Source of the DNA: CAYFVU01 sp964594775
GTDB lineage: Bacteria > Spirochaetota > Spirochaetia > DSM-16054 > Sediminispirochaetaceae
Assembly (NCBI GenBank): GCA_964594775.1
Contig: CAZQNO010000007.1
Coordinates: forward strand, 1-64,000
Direction of reading: 5' to 3'
DNA length: 64,000 nucleotides
Below the pieces are notes generated by a model, which ran no database searches, had not been told where the DNA came from, and saw only the letters and a list, made by a program, of their open reading frames with translations. Position 1 is the stretch's first letter. Each line of letters starts with the position of its first letter. Made by a program: the position numbers and the translations under genes. This document shows positions 45,117 through 53,997 of this stretch, piece by piece.

Positions 45117-46514
45117 CTAAAGTATGTAGCGCGAAAGATCTTGGTCTTCCACCACGCCGGCGAGCTTCTCGTTCACATACTCCGCCGTTATCGGTATCTT
45201 CTGCCCCTTAAGCTCGTTTGCAGAAAAGGAGAGATCCTCTAAGAGCAGTTCCATCACCGTGTGAAGACGGCGGGCGCCGATATTTTCCGTACTGGTATTG
45301 ACTTCCGCCGCTATGCGGCTTATTCGTCGCAAACCCTCCTCGGGAAACGCTACTTCCACCCCTTCGGTACCGAGCAGTTCGTTGTACTGCTTGGTAAGAG
45401 CGTTTTCCGGCTCGGTCAAAATTCGATAGAAGTCCTCCTCGCCGAGATCCTGCAGTTCTACCCGCAGGGGGAAGCGTCCCTGGAGCTCGGGGATGAGGTC
45501 GCTCGGCTTGCTGGTATGAAAGGCTCCGGCGGCGATAAAGAGGATGTGGCTCGTATCGATCATACCGTATTTCGTGTTGACCTTGCTGCCCTCGACGATG
45601 GGAAGGATGTCTCTCTGCACCCCTTCTCGAGAAACATCGACGCCCCCCCGGCTGCCTTCCTTGGCCGTTACTTTGTCTATTTCATCGATAAAGATGATCC
45701 CCATCTGCTCTACCCGCTCCCGAGCGATCTCCGCCGCCCGGTCGTCGTCCACCAGCTTATCCATCTCCTGGGCCAGAATGATCTCCCATGCCTGCCGGAT
45801 GGGGACCCGCTTCTTCTTTTTCTTCCCGCCGAAGAGGTTAGCGAGATTGCCGAAATTCACATCCATCTCTTCGAAGCTCTGGCCGGAGAATATCTCGATG
45901 GAGGGGCTGTTTCTCCTCGAGACGCTTACCTCCACTTCTTTCTCATCGAGTTTTCCCTCCCGCAGCATGCGGCGGAATTTTTCCCGAGTCGGGCTGCTCA
46001 GTTCTTCGTTTTCGGCAGAAACCACCGATAGTGATTCCGCGGGCGAATCATTTTTCGACGCCGCTTTTCGGTCGTCTCCTCCGCTAACGCCGGGAAGAAG
46101 GAGGTCCAAGACCGCCTCTTCAGTCCGCTTCTCCGCCTCCTCCCGGACCCCTTCGGAGAGCTCCTTCTTCACCATGGAAAGGGCCGTACTCATAAGGTCT
46201 CGCACCATGGACTCCACGTCCCGCCCCACATAGCCCACCTCGGTGTATTTTGTCGCTTCCACCTTTACGAAGGGAGCGCCGCTGAGGCGTGAAAGCCGCC
46301 GGGCGATCTCCGTCTTTCCCACTCCGGTTGGACCGATCATTATGATGTTCTTCGGAGCAATTTCCTCCTGAAGCTGTTCGGCCAGCATTCTCCTGCGGAC
46401 CCTGTTTCTGAGGGCGATTGCGACGATCTTCTTCGCCTTTTCCTGCCCAACGATGTACTTATCGAGTTCTCGTACTATTTCTTTCGGTGTGAGGCTGTCC
46501 AAGTCCAGCTTCAT
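45117..46514 (-). CDS. hslU: ATP-dependent protease ATPase subunit HslU
   Basis: 465 residues from ATG 46514 (ATGA overlap with hslV; GGAGGAG upstream). Starts MKLDLDSLTPKEIVRELD, with Walker A MIGPTGVGKTEIARRLS, the pore motif GYVGRDVES, an I domain with a Ser/Glu-rich insertion (about 150-230), Walker B IIFIDEIDKV, and a C-terminal tail ending RYIL that docks into HslV. The AAA+ hexamer unfolds substrates for HslV. The neighbouring order xer-hslV-hslU-flgB is that of B. subtilis codV-clpQ-clpY, which continues into flgB. Confidence 0.97.
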   Translation of the reverse strand: MKLDLDSLTPKEIVRELDKYIVGQEKAKKIVAIALRNRVRRRMLAEQLQEEIAPKNIIMIGPTGVGKTEIARRLSRLSGAPFVKVEATKYTEVGYVGRDVESMVRDLMSTALSMVKKELSEGVREEAEKRTEEAVLDLLLPGVSGGDDRKAASKNDSPAESLSVVSAENEELSSPTREKFRRMLREGKLDEKEVEVSVSRRNSPSIEIFSGQSFEEMDVNFGNLANLFGGKKKKKRVPIRQAWEIILAQEMDKLVDDDRAAEIARERVEQMGIIFIDEIDKVTAKEGSRGGVDVSREGVQRDILPIVEGSKVNTKYGMIDTSHILFIAAGAFHTSKPSDLIPELQGRFPLRVELQDLGEEDFYRILTEPENALTKQYNELLGTEGVEVAFPEEGLRRISRIAAEVNTSTENIGARRLHTVMELLLEDLSFSANELKGQKIPITAEYVNEKLAGVVEDQDLSRYIL

Positions 46515-47062
46515 GAAATCTCCTCCACGGTAAAAGTGTCGTTGGTATAGATGCAGATACGGCTCGCGATCCGCATCGACTTTTCGGCGATCTCTCTTGC
46601 AGAGAAATTCGAACCGTCGAGATAGGAGAGCGCGGCGGCGTAGGCAAAGCTCCCGCCGGAACCAATGCCGACGGCACCGCTTTCCGGCTCCACCACGTCT
46701 CCCGTTCCGGAGATGAGGAGGGTCTTTGCGGCGTCGGCAACGAGGAGCATAGCCTCCAGACGGCGGAGCATGCGGTCGGTCCGCCACTCCTTCGCCAGTT
46801 CAACCGCCGAGCGGGTGATGTCTCCGTTGTACTCCTTTACCTTCCCTTCGAAACGCTCGAAGAGGGTAAATGCGTCCGCCGTGGCACCGGCAAATCCGGT
46901 GAGAATCTTTTCGTCGTACATGGTTCTGACCTTACGGGCGTTGCCCTTCATCACCGTCTCGCCGAGTGTCACCTGGCCGTCTCCGGCCATCGCCACGGCT
47001 CCATCTTTGCGGACCGCAATAATTGTCGTGCCGTGAAAAGCCTTGCGCATATCGTCATGCAT
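46511..47062 (-). CDS. hslV: ATP-dependent protease proteolytic subunit HslV
   Basis: 183 residues from the ATG at 47062, set by GGAG 7 bases upstream and its overlap with the xer stop. An 11-residue propeptide (MHDDMRKAFHG) precedes the predicted catalytic Thr12 (TTIIAVRKDG), exposed after self-cleavage. Proteasome-like beta fold with GDGQVTLGETVMKGNARKVR. Two hexamers form the chamber closed by HslU. Most bacterial HslV have a propeptide of one to a few residues; the longer one here resembles some Gram-positive ClpQ. Confidence 0.95.
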   Translation of the reverse strand: MHDDMRKAFHGTTIIAVRKDGAVAMAGDGQVTLGETVMKGNARKVRTMYDEKILTGFAGATADAFTLFERFEGKVKEYNGDITRSAVELAKEWRTDRMLRRLEAMLLVADAAKTLLISGTGDVVEPESGAVGIGSGGSFAYAAALSYLDGSNFSAREIAEKSMRIASRICIYTNDTFTVEEIS

Positions 47063-47981
47063 TACTCTGCTCCTTAGTTTTCCCCCTCGCGTGGGGATGG
47101 GCCCGCGTATAGACCTCTTTGAGACGCTCGATTCCCACATGAGTGTATATCTGCGTTGTCGACACGCTGGAGTGTCCCAACAGTTCCTGCACCACCCTGA
47201 TATCAACTCCCCTCTCGAGAAGGTGGCTGGCGAAGCTGTGGCGAAAGGTGTGGGGGGACACCCGCTTTCCCATGCTGCTTCTCTGAAGGTACCGCGACAG
47301 GATCTCCGCTACTCCCCGCTGGGTCAAACGTCGACCTTTTGCGTTGAGAAAGAGGGCCTTCTCGGCATCGGGATCTTTCTCCGCAACGTGCCGTCTTCTC
47401 ATCCCCACATAGAGATCGAGGGCCTCCCCGGCCGGCTTTCCAAGAAATACGAAGCGCTCCTTCCTCCCCTTTCCGACGATCCGCAGGCTCTTCTTTCCCC
47501 GTGTGAGGTCCTTCAGGTTAAGGGCGGTCACTTCCGAGACCCGGCATCCTGTAGAGTAGAGCAATTCGAAGAGCGCTCGGTCGCGGGTGCCGAGATAGTC
47601 ATCCGCCGGCAGATCGAGCAGTTCAGCCGTCTCCTCTTCACTCATTACCTCGGGGAGATGAGTACCTCTCTTGACTCCCTTTACCGAGCTGAAGGGATTA
47701 GCCGCCGCATATTCGAACTTCTGACAGAATGCGAAGAATCCCTTCAGCGACGAAAGTACCCGGTTTATCGACGTTTCCTTCAAGCCCGCCGCCATTAGAT
47801 TCGAAATAAAGCGCCGCACATCGGAGGGTCTGAGCCTGTTCCACCGCAGCTCCCGCTCTGATTCGAGAAAGGCGGAGAGCTTTGCCAGGTCGCGGCGATA
47901 GGCTTCGACGGTCCGCTCCGAAAGACCGCGTACCGAGGAAATATAGTCGAGGTATCTATCTATCTCGACATCCGGGCTCAT
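47055..47981 (-). CDS. xerC: Tyrosine recombinase XerC/XerD type (copy 1)
   Basis: 308 residues. N-terminal SAM-like core-binding domain (about 5-90) and catalytic domain with Arg147 (STGCRVSEV), Lys171 (GKGRKERFV), His244 and Arg247 (PHTFRHSF), His270 and the Tyr279 nucleophile (TTQIYTHV). These enzymes resolve chromosome dimers at dif. The gene neighbours hslV as codV/xerC does in Bacillus, which is why xerC is proposed, although C and D types cannot be separated here. It overlaps dprA upstream by 4 bases. Confidence 0.9.
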   Translation of the reverse strand: MSPDVEIDRYLDYISSVRGLSERTVEAYRRDLAKLSAFLESERELRWNRLRPSDVRRFISNLMAAGLKETSINRVLSSLKGFFAFCQKFEYAAANPFSSVKGVKRGTHLPEVMSEEETAELLDLPADDYLGTRDRALFELLYSTGCRVSEVTALNLKDLTRGKKSLRIVGKGRKERFVFLGKPAGEALDLYVGMRRRHVAEKDPDAEKALFLNAKGRRLTQRGVAEILSRYLQRSSMGKRVSPHTFRHSFASHLLERGVDIRVVQELLGHSSVSTTQIYTHVGIERLKEVYTRAHPHARGKTKEQSNA

Positions 47982-48973
47982 CCGACCCTCCTGTATTTTT
48001 CCGCGCCGAAGCGCACTATTCTTCCTTCCAGCTCCTCTTCGAGGAGTTCGGTCGTCGGTCTTTCCTCAACGGAAAGAGGCTGTAAAGCAGTGTTCCCCGT
48101 ATCTCGATCAAAGTCCCAATCACGGATGACCTCCCGGGCCTCCCCTATCGCCTCGGCACCGTCTTCGAACAATTTTCTTCCGCCGGCTCCGAGGGGGCCC
48201 TGCAATCCTTCACGGTGGACCAAGAGGTCTCTTCCCTGCTCCAGGGCGTAGTCGGCCGTGATGAGGGCTCCGGACCTTTGCGGCGCCTGTACAACGACCA
48301 CCGTCCTTGCCAAACCGCTTATGAGCCGATTGCGCTCCGGGAAACGGAAGGGTCTGAGTTCGGTCTCCGGCGGATACTCGCTGAGCAGGGCACCGCCGTT
48401 TTCCAAAATCCGAGAGGCCAATTCCCTGTGCCTGATCGGATACACCCGGTCTACTCCGGTCGCCTCCACGGCAATGCTTATCCCGCCGGTCTTCACCGCC
48501 CCCCAATGGGCCGCCCCATCAATTCCCCGGGCAAGGCCGGAAACCACCGGAACTCCCGCCAGAGCCAGTTCGGCGCCGAGCCTGAAGGCGGCCTGCCGCG
48601 CCTTTTCCGTGGGTTTCCTCGTTCCCACCACCGCCGCGAAAGGAAGATCTCCTCTTGGAATTTCTCCTCGCAGATAGAGGAGAAAGGGCGGATCGTAGAT
48701 TTCCCGCAATTGGGGCGGATACCGGCGGTCCCAGTAGTGCAGAGGAGTACAGCGGCAGGCCGCGCAGAGCGAAACGATCCTGTCGCTTCTTCTCTCCCAG
48801 TCCTGCGGCAGCACATTGCCTCTAAGACGCCTTCCCGCCATTGCTTCAATCGCCGGCTTATTCAATCGAAAGAGGATCTCTTCCGATCCGACACACTCGG
48901 CAACGAGGCGGCGCTCTCTGCAGGAAAGACCGCCGAGGAGACTTACGGCTAGGTGAAGTCTGTCAGCCGCCAT
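47978..48973 (-). CDS. dprA: DNA processing protein DprA
   Basis: 331 residues. Rossmann-like DprA fold: PFAAVVGTRKPTEKARQAA, SGLARGIDGAAHWGAVKTGG, and the segment FPERNRLISGLARTVVVVQA plus SGALITADYALEQGRDLL, all signature parts. DprA loads RecA on incoming single-stranded DNA during transformation. The C-terminal winged domain appears shortened. ATG at 48973 overlaps the TPR lipoprotein stop by 11 bases. In T. pallidum and B. subtilis topA lies between dprA and xerC; here they overlap directly. Confidence 0.93.
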   Translation of the reverse strand: MAADRLHLAVSLLGGLSCRERRLVAECVGSEEILFRLNKPAIEAMAGRRLRGNVLPQDWERRSDRIVSLCAACRCTPLHYWDRRYPPQLREIYDPPFLLYLRGEIPRGDLPFAAVVGTRKPTEKARQAAFRLGAELALAGVPVVSGLARGIDGAAHWGAVKTGGISIAVEATGVDRVYPIRHRELASRILENGGALLSEYPPETELRPFRFPERNRLISGLARTVVVVQAPQRSGALITADYALEQGRDLLVHREGLQGPLGAGGRKLFEDGAEAIGEAREVIRDWDFDRDTGNTALQPLSVEERPTTELLEEELEGRIVRFGAEKYRRVG

Positions 48974-49700
48974 ACTCCCCCCTCATCAGCCGTTCCCGAT
49001 TTTCCTTTGCCCGATCAACCATCTCTTGCTGCGGAGACTCATCGGCGATGTGCGTGTAGATCTCCACCGCCTCTTCGATCCGATTCTGTTCCACCCGAAT
49101 ACGGGCCAGCAGAAACATCGCCCTATAATGATCGGAACGGATATCGATGATCTTCTCCACGTGCTCTTCCGCATCGAAGGGTCTGTCCAGTTCGAATACG
49201 TAGAGTACCGAAAGGGCGTAGAGCGCTTCCACATAGCTGCCCTTCAGTTCTATCGCCCGTTCGTGGGAGCGAGCCGCCTGCACCAGCATCTCTCTCCGTC
49301 CCTCTGTCGAAGGCCGTGTGTCCGCCAGCTGACTCGAAGCGACCCCGGCGTAGTAATGGAGAATATGGTTATTCGGATAGATCTCCATCGCCTTGATGAG
49401 GGTTTCGAAGGCGGGACCGTACATCTCCTGGTCCAGGTATTCCATCGCCAGCATGCGGTAATAGACGCCGAGGCGCCCCTTCTTTCTCACCAATTCTGTT
49501 ACTTCGTCGCCGAACTTTTTCACGTGGTATTCGAGTTCCTCGACCTTCTCCTTTGAAATCTTCTCCCCCTCGTAGTGATCGGCCTGGGTCGCCATGAGCC
49601 GTCTCAGCATGCCCTTCTGCCGGTCATTACAGCCGGAAACCAGCGCCGTGAGAAGGAGCAGAAACAGGAAAAGGAGTGCTGTCCGTCGTAGTACGGTCAT
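48963..49700 (-). CDS. TPR-containing lipoprotein
   Basis: 245 residues with a lipoprotein signal ending in LVSGC (Cys24). The mature protein is helical with tetratricopeptide repeats (about 85-235): MYGPAFETLIKAMEIYPNNH, YVEALYALSVLYVFELDRPF and YRAMFLLARIRVEQNRIEEA. TPR lipoproteins act as scaffolds in the periplasm or on outer-membrane machines; the partner is unknown. It overlaps the second xer gene by 4 bases and dprA by 11, so it is embedded in a DNA-processing operon. Confidence 0.85.
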   Translation of the reverse strand: MTVLRRTALLFLFLLLLTALVSGCNDRQKGMLRRLMATQADHYEGEKISKEKVEELEYHVKKFGDEVTELVRKKGRLGVYYRMLAMEYLDQEMYGPAFETLIKAMEIYPNNHILHYYAGVASSQLADTRPSTEGRREMLVQAARSHERAIELKGSYVEALYALSVLYVFELDRPFDAEEHVEKIIDIRSDHYRAMFLLARIRVEQNRIEEAVEIYTHIADESPQQEMVDRAKENRERLMRGEYGG

Positions 49701-50635
49701 TTTTCACCTCCTGCTCCTGAATACGCCCCTTTCCACTGCTCTGCTTCCCTTCCTCGGGGGTGAAAATCGGCGTGAACGGCGGCGAGCTGTCTGTTCTCCA
49801 CATGGGTGTAGATCTGTGTGGTACCGATATCTGCGTGACCGAGCAGCTTTTGTACGGAACGGAGATCGGCCCCGCCCTCGAGAAGATGAGTGGCGAAGGA
49901 ATGCCGGAGGGTATGTACCTTCGCTTCTAGTCCGGCGCGCCGACAGACTTCTTTGAAACGCTTCCAGATACCCTTTCTCGATATTCCCGTTCCTCTCATA
50001 CTGAGAAAGAGGCGGTCCGTCCGTCTGCCCGGTTTGCGCAGCTTTGGTCGGATTTCACCGAGATAGCGGCGAAGACTCCGTGATGCTTCTCCGCCGACGG
50101 GCACCACACGCTCCCGGTCCCCCTTTCCGCGCACCCGCAGGAGCCCTTCATCCAGATAGAGATTTGAAAGCCGCAGTTCCGACACCTCCGATATCCGCAG
50201 GCCGCAGGAGTAGATGAGCTCAAAGAGCGTGCGGTCCCGCTCGTCATAGATCGTTTCGCCTCCTATGCTCTCGAAAAAGCGTTCCACCTCCTCCCTGTCG
50301 AGCACTTCGGGAAGTGAGCGGCCCCGTTTCGGGGCATCGATCATCTCCGCAGGGTTGTCCTCCCGGTATTCATCTCGAACGAGAAAACCGAAAAAGGAAC
50401 GCAGGGCGCTAATCACCTTTGCAATGGTCCGTCCGTCGACGCCGTTGATCTGTCGATAGGAGAGGTAGGCCACCAGATCGACGGGTCTCAGACGAGGGAG
50501 AGAGCACTCGGCATCCTCGCACCACTCACGCAGTCCCTGGATCTCCGAGAGATAGGTCTGCCGCGTGAGTTCGGCTAGCCGCTCGGTAGCCCTTAGGTGA
50601 TCATCGTACTCCTGCAGAAGAAGGTCAGATTTCAT
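49697..50635 (-). CDS. xerD: Tyrosine recombinase XerC/XerD type (copy 2)
   Basis: 312 residues from ATG 50635, one base after the ftsZ stop and with GAGGG 6 bases upstream. All catalytic motifs are present: CGLRISEVSEL (Arg), VRGKGDRERVVP (Lys), HTLRHSFATHLL (His, Arg), LLGHADIGTTQIYTHV (His and nucleophile Tyr). It is a full-length partner to the copy 2.7 kb downstream. The pair may supply the XerC and XerD subunits. The symbol is a guess by exclusion. Confidence 0.85.
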   Translation of the reverse strand: MKSDLLLQEYDDHLRATERLAELTRQTYLSEIQGLREWCEDAECSLPRLRPVDLVAYLSYRQINGVDGRTIAKVISALRSFFGFLVRDEYREDNPAEMIDAPKRGRSLPEVLDREEVERFFESIGGETIYDERDRTLFELIYSCGLRISEVSELRLSNLYLDEGLLRVRGKGDRERVVPVGGEASRSLRRYLGEIRPKLRKPGRRTDRLFLSMRGTGISRKGIWKRFKEVCRRAGLEAKVHTLRHSFATHLLEGGADLRSVQKLLGHADIGTTQIYTHVENRQLAAVHADFHPRGREAEQWKGAYSGAGGEK

Positions 50636-50636
50636 A

Positions 50637-51806
50637 TCAGCCCTCGTTGTCTCCCGATGCTCTGCGTCCCCGTAAAATCGTGGGAATCCCCAGATCATCA
50701 TCGGAGCTGTTTCTACCCGTAAGGAAGCTGCCGGAAACTTCTCTCGTTATTCCCTTCTGGAGGTTCAGCCAGTCCTTGTACTTGATAATCTCATCGGACT
50801 GCTCCTCCTCGACTTCCTCGCCGTATCCGCTCATCGGCCCCTTGAATCCCGTGGCGACTACCGTCACCTTTACCTCGTCCTCCATCTCCGGCTTTATCGC
50901 CTGACCGGGAATGATCGTCGCATCGTCGTCGGCATTGGCGGTGATGATGTTCACCACCTCCTCGTATTCGCTTAAGGAGAGATCCTCACCGCCGGTGACA
51001 TTGACCAGGATGCCCTTTGCCCCCTCTATCCGCGCATCTTCGAGGAGGGGGTTGTTTATAGCGTTGGTCGCGGCGTCGACTGCCCGGTTCTCACCGTGAC
51101 CTACGCCGATACCCATCAGGGCGTCTCCCCGGCCGTTCATTATGGTCCGAACATCGGCGAAATCGATATTGATCTCTCCCGGCTCGGTGATAAGCTCGCT
51201 GATCCCCTGGACCCCCTGCCGCAGCACATCGTCGGCGATGAGGTAGGCCTCTCTGACCGGAGTCTTTCGATCAACAATCTTGAGGAGATACTGATTAGGA
51301 ATGATGATGAGGGTGTCTACTTCGGCGCGAAGCCGTTCTATCCCCTTTTCGGCGAGGCGCATCTTTTGGCGGCCTTCGAAATCGAAGGGTTTCGTTACCA
51401 CCGCAACGGAGAGGGCCCCTATCTCTCTTGCCACCTTGGCGACGACGGGAGCCGCCCCGGTTCCCGTGCCGCCTCCCATGCCGGCGGTAATAAACACCAT
51501 GTCGGACCCGCGCAGGATGTTCTCGAGCTCTCCCCGAGACTCCTCCGCTGCCTTCTCACCCTTCTCCGGTACTCCGCCGGCGCCGAGTCCTCCGGTGAGC
51601 TTGGTGCCGATGGGCATCTTGGTAAAGGCCTTGGAAAGATTCAGCGCCTGAAGGTCCGTATTCACCGCAATGAAATCGACCTTCTTCAAGCCGTAGGATA
51701 TCATGCGGTTTACCGCATTGCTTCCTCCTCCTCCGACACCGATTACCTTGATTACGGTAGGCTGTACTTCGTCTTGGACATAATCGTCAACAATTTCTAT
51801 TTGCAT
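50637..51806 (-). CDS. ftsZ: Cell division protein FtsZ
   Basis: 389 residues from ATG 51806, where GGGAGGGGG lies just upstream. Tubulin-like GTPase with VIGVGGGGSNAVNRM, the GTP-binding G111-GGTGTG117, and NPLLEDARIEGA. After a linker rich in Ser and Glu the conserved tail DDLGIPTILRGRR binds FtsA. It forms the division ring. The 139-base leader between ftsA and ftsZ is the longest gap in the block; I find no convincing promoter or hairpin in it. Confidence 0.98.
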   Translation of the reverse strand: MQIEIVDDYVQDEVQPTVIKVIGVGGGGSNAVNRMISYGLKKVDFIAVNTDLQALNLSKAFTKMPIGTKLTGGLGAGGVPEKGEKAAEESRGELENILRGSDMVFITAGMGGGTGTGAAPVVAKVAREIGALSVAVVTKPFDFEGRQKMRLAEKGIERLRAEVDTLIIIPNQYLLKIVDRKTPVREAYLIADDVLRQGVQGISELITEPGEINIDFADVRTIMNGRGDALMGIGVGHGENRAVDAATNAINNPLLEDARIEGAKGILVNVTGGEDLSLSEYEEVVNIITANADDDATIIPGQAIKPEMEDEVKVTVVATGFKGPMSGYGEEVEEEQSDEIIKYKDWLNLQKGITREVSGSFLTGRNSSDDDLGIPTILRGRRASGDNEG

Positions 51807-51945
51807 CGCCCCCTCCCAGAGCATAAAGTTTTGTGTTTCGGGGAGGACCCTTCCCTAACCCGGACAAGCGCCTCACCCATTTCCGCTCGCGATCTACTTA
51901 CCTAAGGACCAGCCCGGAGGCAGTCTTTTATTCCCCTATATTCCC

Positions 51946-53181
51946 TTAAAAGAACTCTTTGAACCACTCCCTGACCTTTCCCGCCATGCCTCCTTCCTTT
52001 CTCTTCGCCGGCAGCGAACGCTTGACCTCCTCCCGCATCTGTCCGGCGGCATAGAGAACGAGGCCGACGGCGGTCGAATAGGTCGGATTCTGATACACAT
52101 CGGAAAGACCTCCCGTCTTTGCCGGATATCCTATACGGGCGGGTATGCCGAAGATATCCCTGGCCAGTTCCATCGTCCCCGGCATCATCGCCCCGCCGCC
52201 GGTTACGACGACTCCTCCGCCCAAATGCTGAAGGTAGTCCTTCTTCTCCATGTGTTCCCGAACCATCTCGAATATTTCCGCCATCCTCGGTTGAATTATC
52301 TTCGTAATCTCCTTCTTCGGTATCGAGGCAGAAGGCCAGCCTCCCACTCCCGGAATTACCACGTCCTGGTCTCCCTCAACGAGAGGAAGGTAGCAGCAGC
52401 CGGCCTCTTTTTTTATTTTTTCCGCCGATTCGTAGGGAGTCTTCAGCATGATGGAAAGATCGCTCGTTACCTGGTCTCCCCCCACCGCCAAGACATTGGT
52501 GTGATACGGAGCGCCCTCGAGATGCACGAGCACATCCGTCGTTCCGCCCCCCAGATCTATCATAAGAACGCCGAGCTCTTTCTCCTCCTTGGAGAGAACG
52601 GCCGTGGCGGCGGCAAGAGACTGGAGGACAATATCGTGCACCCGAAAACCCGAGCGATTTACGCACTTGAGCAGGTTCTGCGCACTGGTGACGGAACCGG
52701 TGATGATGTGGACCTCCGCCTCCAGACGAATGCCGATCATATCCATCGGATCCTTTATTCCCCCCTGATCGTCAACGATAAACTCCTGGGGAATGACGTG
52801 AATGACTTCGCGGTCGGGAGGCATAACCACCGCTTTAGCCGCGTCGATGACGCGGGCGATATCGTTCCTATTTATCTCGCGGCCCCTTCCGGTAACGGCC
52901 ACAACTCCGCGGGAGTTTATGCCCTCTATATGGGCCCCGGCGATGCCGGTTACCACATCCTGCACTTCCCTTCCGGACATCATTTCGGCGGCCTCTATGG
53001 CTGCCGCGACGGATTTGAGCGTAGACTCGATGTTCACCACCACACCCCTGCGGAGTCCCTCGGACGGACTCGTTCCGACACCGGTGATCTGGAGGCGGCC
53101 GTTCTCTTCCCACTCGCCGATCACTGCGCAGACTTTAGTGGTTCCTATGTCGAGCCCGACGAGAATATCCCTGGAAGCCAC
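51946..53181 (-). CDS. ftsA: Cell division protein FtsA
   Basis: 411 residues, GTG start with GGGGAGTAA upstream. Actin-like fold: GLDIGTTKVCAVIGEW, DLGGGTTDV, GGGVVVTGGGAMMPG, and the SHS2 inserted domain (about 85-165). The C-terminal helix VREWFKEFF is amphipathic and tethers FtsZ to the membrane. It follows ftsQ directly, without a gap, and precedes ftsZ. Confidence 0.97.
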   Translation of the reverse strand: MASRDILVGLDIGTTKVCAVIGEWEENGRLQITGVGTSPSEGLRRGVVVNIESTLKSVAAAIEAAEMMSGREVQDVVTGIAGAHIEGINSRGVVAVTGRGREINRNDIARVIDAAKAVVMPPDREVIHVIPQEFIVDDQGGIKDPMDMIGIRLEAEVHIITGSVTSAQNLLKCVNRSGFRVHDIVLQSLAAATAVLSKEEKELGVLMIDLGGGTTDVLVHLEGAPYHTNVLAVGGDQVTSDLSIMLKTPYESAEKIKKEAGCCYLPLVEGDQDVVIPGVGGWPSASIPKKEITKIIQPRMAEIFEMVREHMEKKDYLQHLGGGVVVTGGGAMMPGTMELARDIFGIPARIGYPAKTGGLSDVYQNPTYSTAVGLVLYAAGQMREEVKRSLPAKRKEGGMAGKVREWFKEFF

Positions 53182-53997
53182 TTACTCCCCTCCCTCAACG
53201 CGATACACAACCTGTTCGGTACGAAAATCCACCTCCGTTACCGCGTCCTCCATTTCTCTTCCCGAGAGAACGTCTAAGACCAGCATGATATAGGTCAGCA
53301 GCTCTTTATCGATTGACGGGCCGATACGAACCCGCACACGGTAGGGCGTCGGATAGAGGATGACCTCGTATCCCGTAGAGTCGTTCTTAACGAATTTGAT
53401 CTCAGAGATCAAGCGATAGAGGGCCGGCGATTGCTCCCGCAACCGCATGAGGTCTTCGAGGAAGCCGAGGAGAACATTCGGGAGCTTCATCCCCGCCTCT
53501 ACCCGAGGAATATCTATTCCCGAAATTATCGGTAGATCCGCTGAGGCCGCCTTTTCAATTTTGAAGACGACACCCTCCTCATCCACCAGCGCGGTCCGCA
53601 GTCCATCCTCCACCGGAATAGTAAGAAGCGCGATGGGGGATCGGGAAATAAGCGTTATTCCCAGACTATGGGGAAATCTCTTGCTCACCTTGGCACTCTT
53701 TACCGCCGGAATGCTCTCTAAACGCTCTTTTACTAGGCGGCTGCGGACGGAAAAGAAGGAACTCATCCTCTCGATTCCTCCGGCAGCAAGGATTTCCTCG
53801 TTTTCTAAGTCCAGAGTCTCGCTCGTCTCTATGAGAATTTCATGAATCATGAGGCGTGGAGCGATGAAAAAGTGAAAAAGAATCTCCAGCAGCAGTACCG
53901 AGAGGAGAAAGAGTACGAGATAGAGGAAGAACTTCCTCGTCTTCGTCTCTTCCCTCCGTCTGTAGGAGGCTTCCCTGGAGAGAGCTATGCTACTCAT
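53182..53997 (-). CDS. ftsQ: Cell division protein FtsQ/DivIB
   Basis: 271 residues from ATG 53997, with GGAGGG upstream. Cytoplasmic basic tail, one membrane helix (about 25-49), POTRA domain (about 52-125; IHEILIETSETLDLENEEIL) and FtsQ C-terminal beta domain. It scaffolds FtsB/FtsL and FtsW/FtsI at the septum. It overlaps the ftsW stop by 8 bases. Confidence 0.88.
   Translation of the reverse strand: MSSIALSREASYRRREETKTRKFFLYLVLFLLSVLLLEILFHFFIAPRLMIHEILIETSETLDLENEEILAAGGIERMSSFFSVRSRLVKERLESIPAVKSAKVSKRFPHSLGITLISRSPIALLTIPVEDGLRTALVDEEGVVFKIEKAASADLPIISGIDIPRVEAGMKLPNVLLGFLEDLMRLREQSPALYRLISEIKFVKNDSTGYEVILYPTPYRVRVRIGPSIDKELLTYIMLVLDVLSGREMEDAVTEVDFRTEQVVYRVEGGE

Noticed and set aside
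51807..51945. Possible promoter or attenuator in the 139-base ftsA-ftsZ gap
   Set aside because: GTTTTG/TTTATG-like pieces do not give a -35/-10 pair at proper spacing, and the GGGAAGG/CCTCCCC repeat would leave a 2-base loop with a mismatch.
52225..53277. 350-codon plus-strand open frame opposite ftsA and ftsQ
   Set aside because: Antisense shadow of conserved division genes; no independent evidence of coding.
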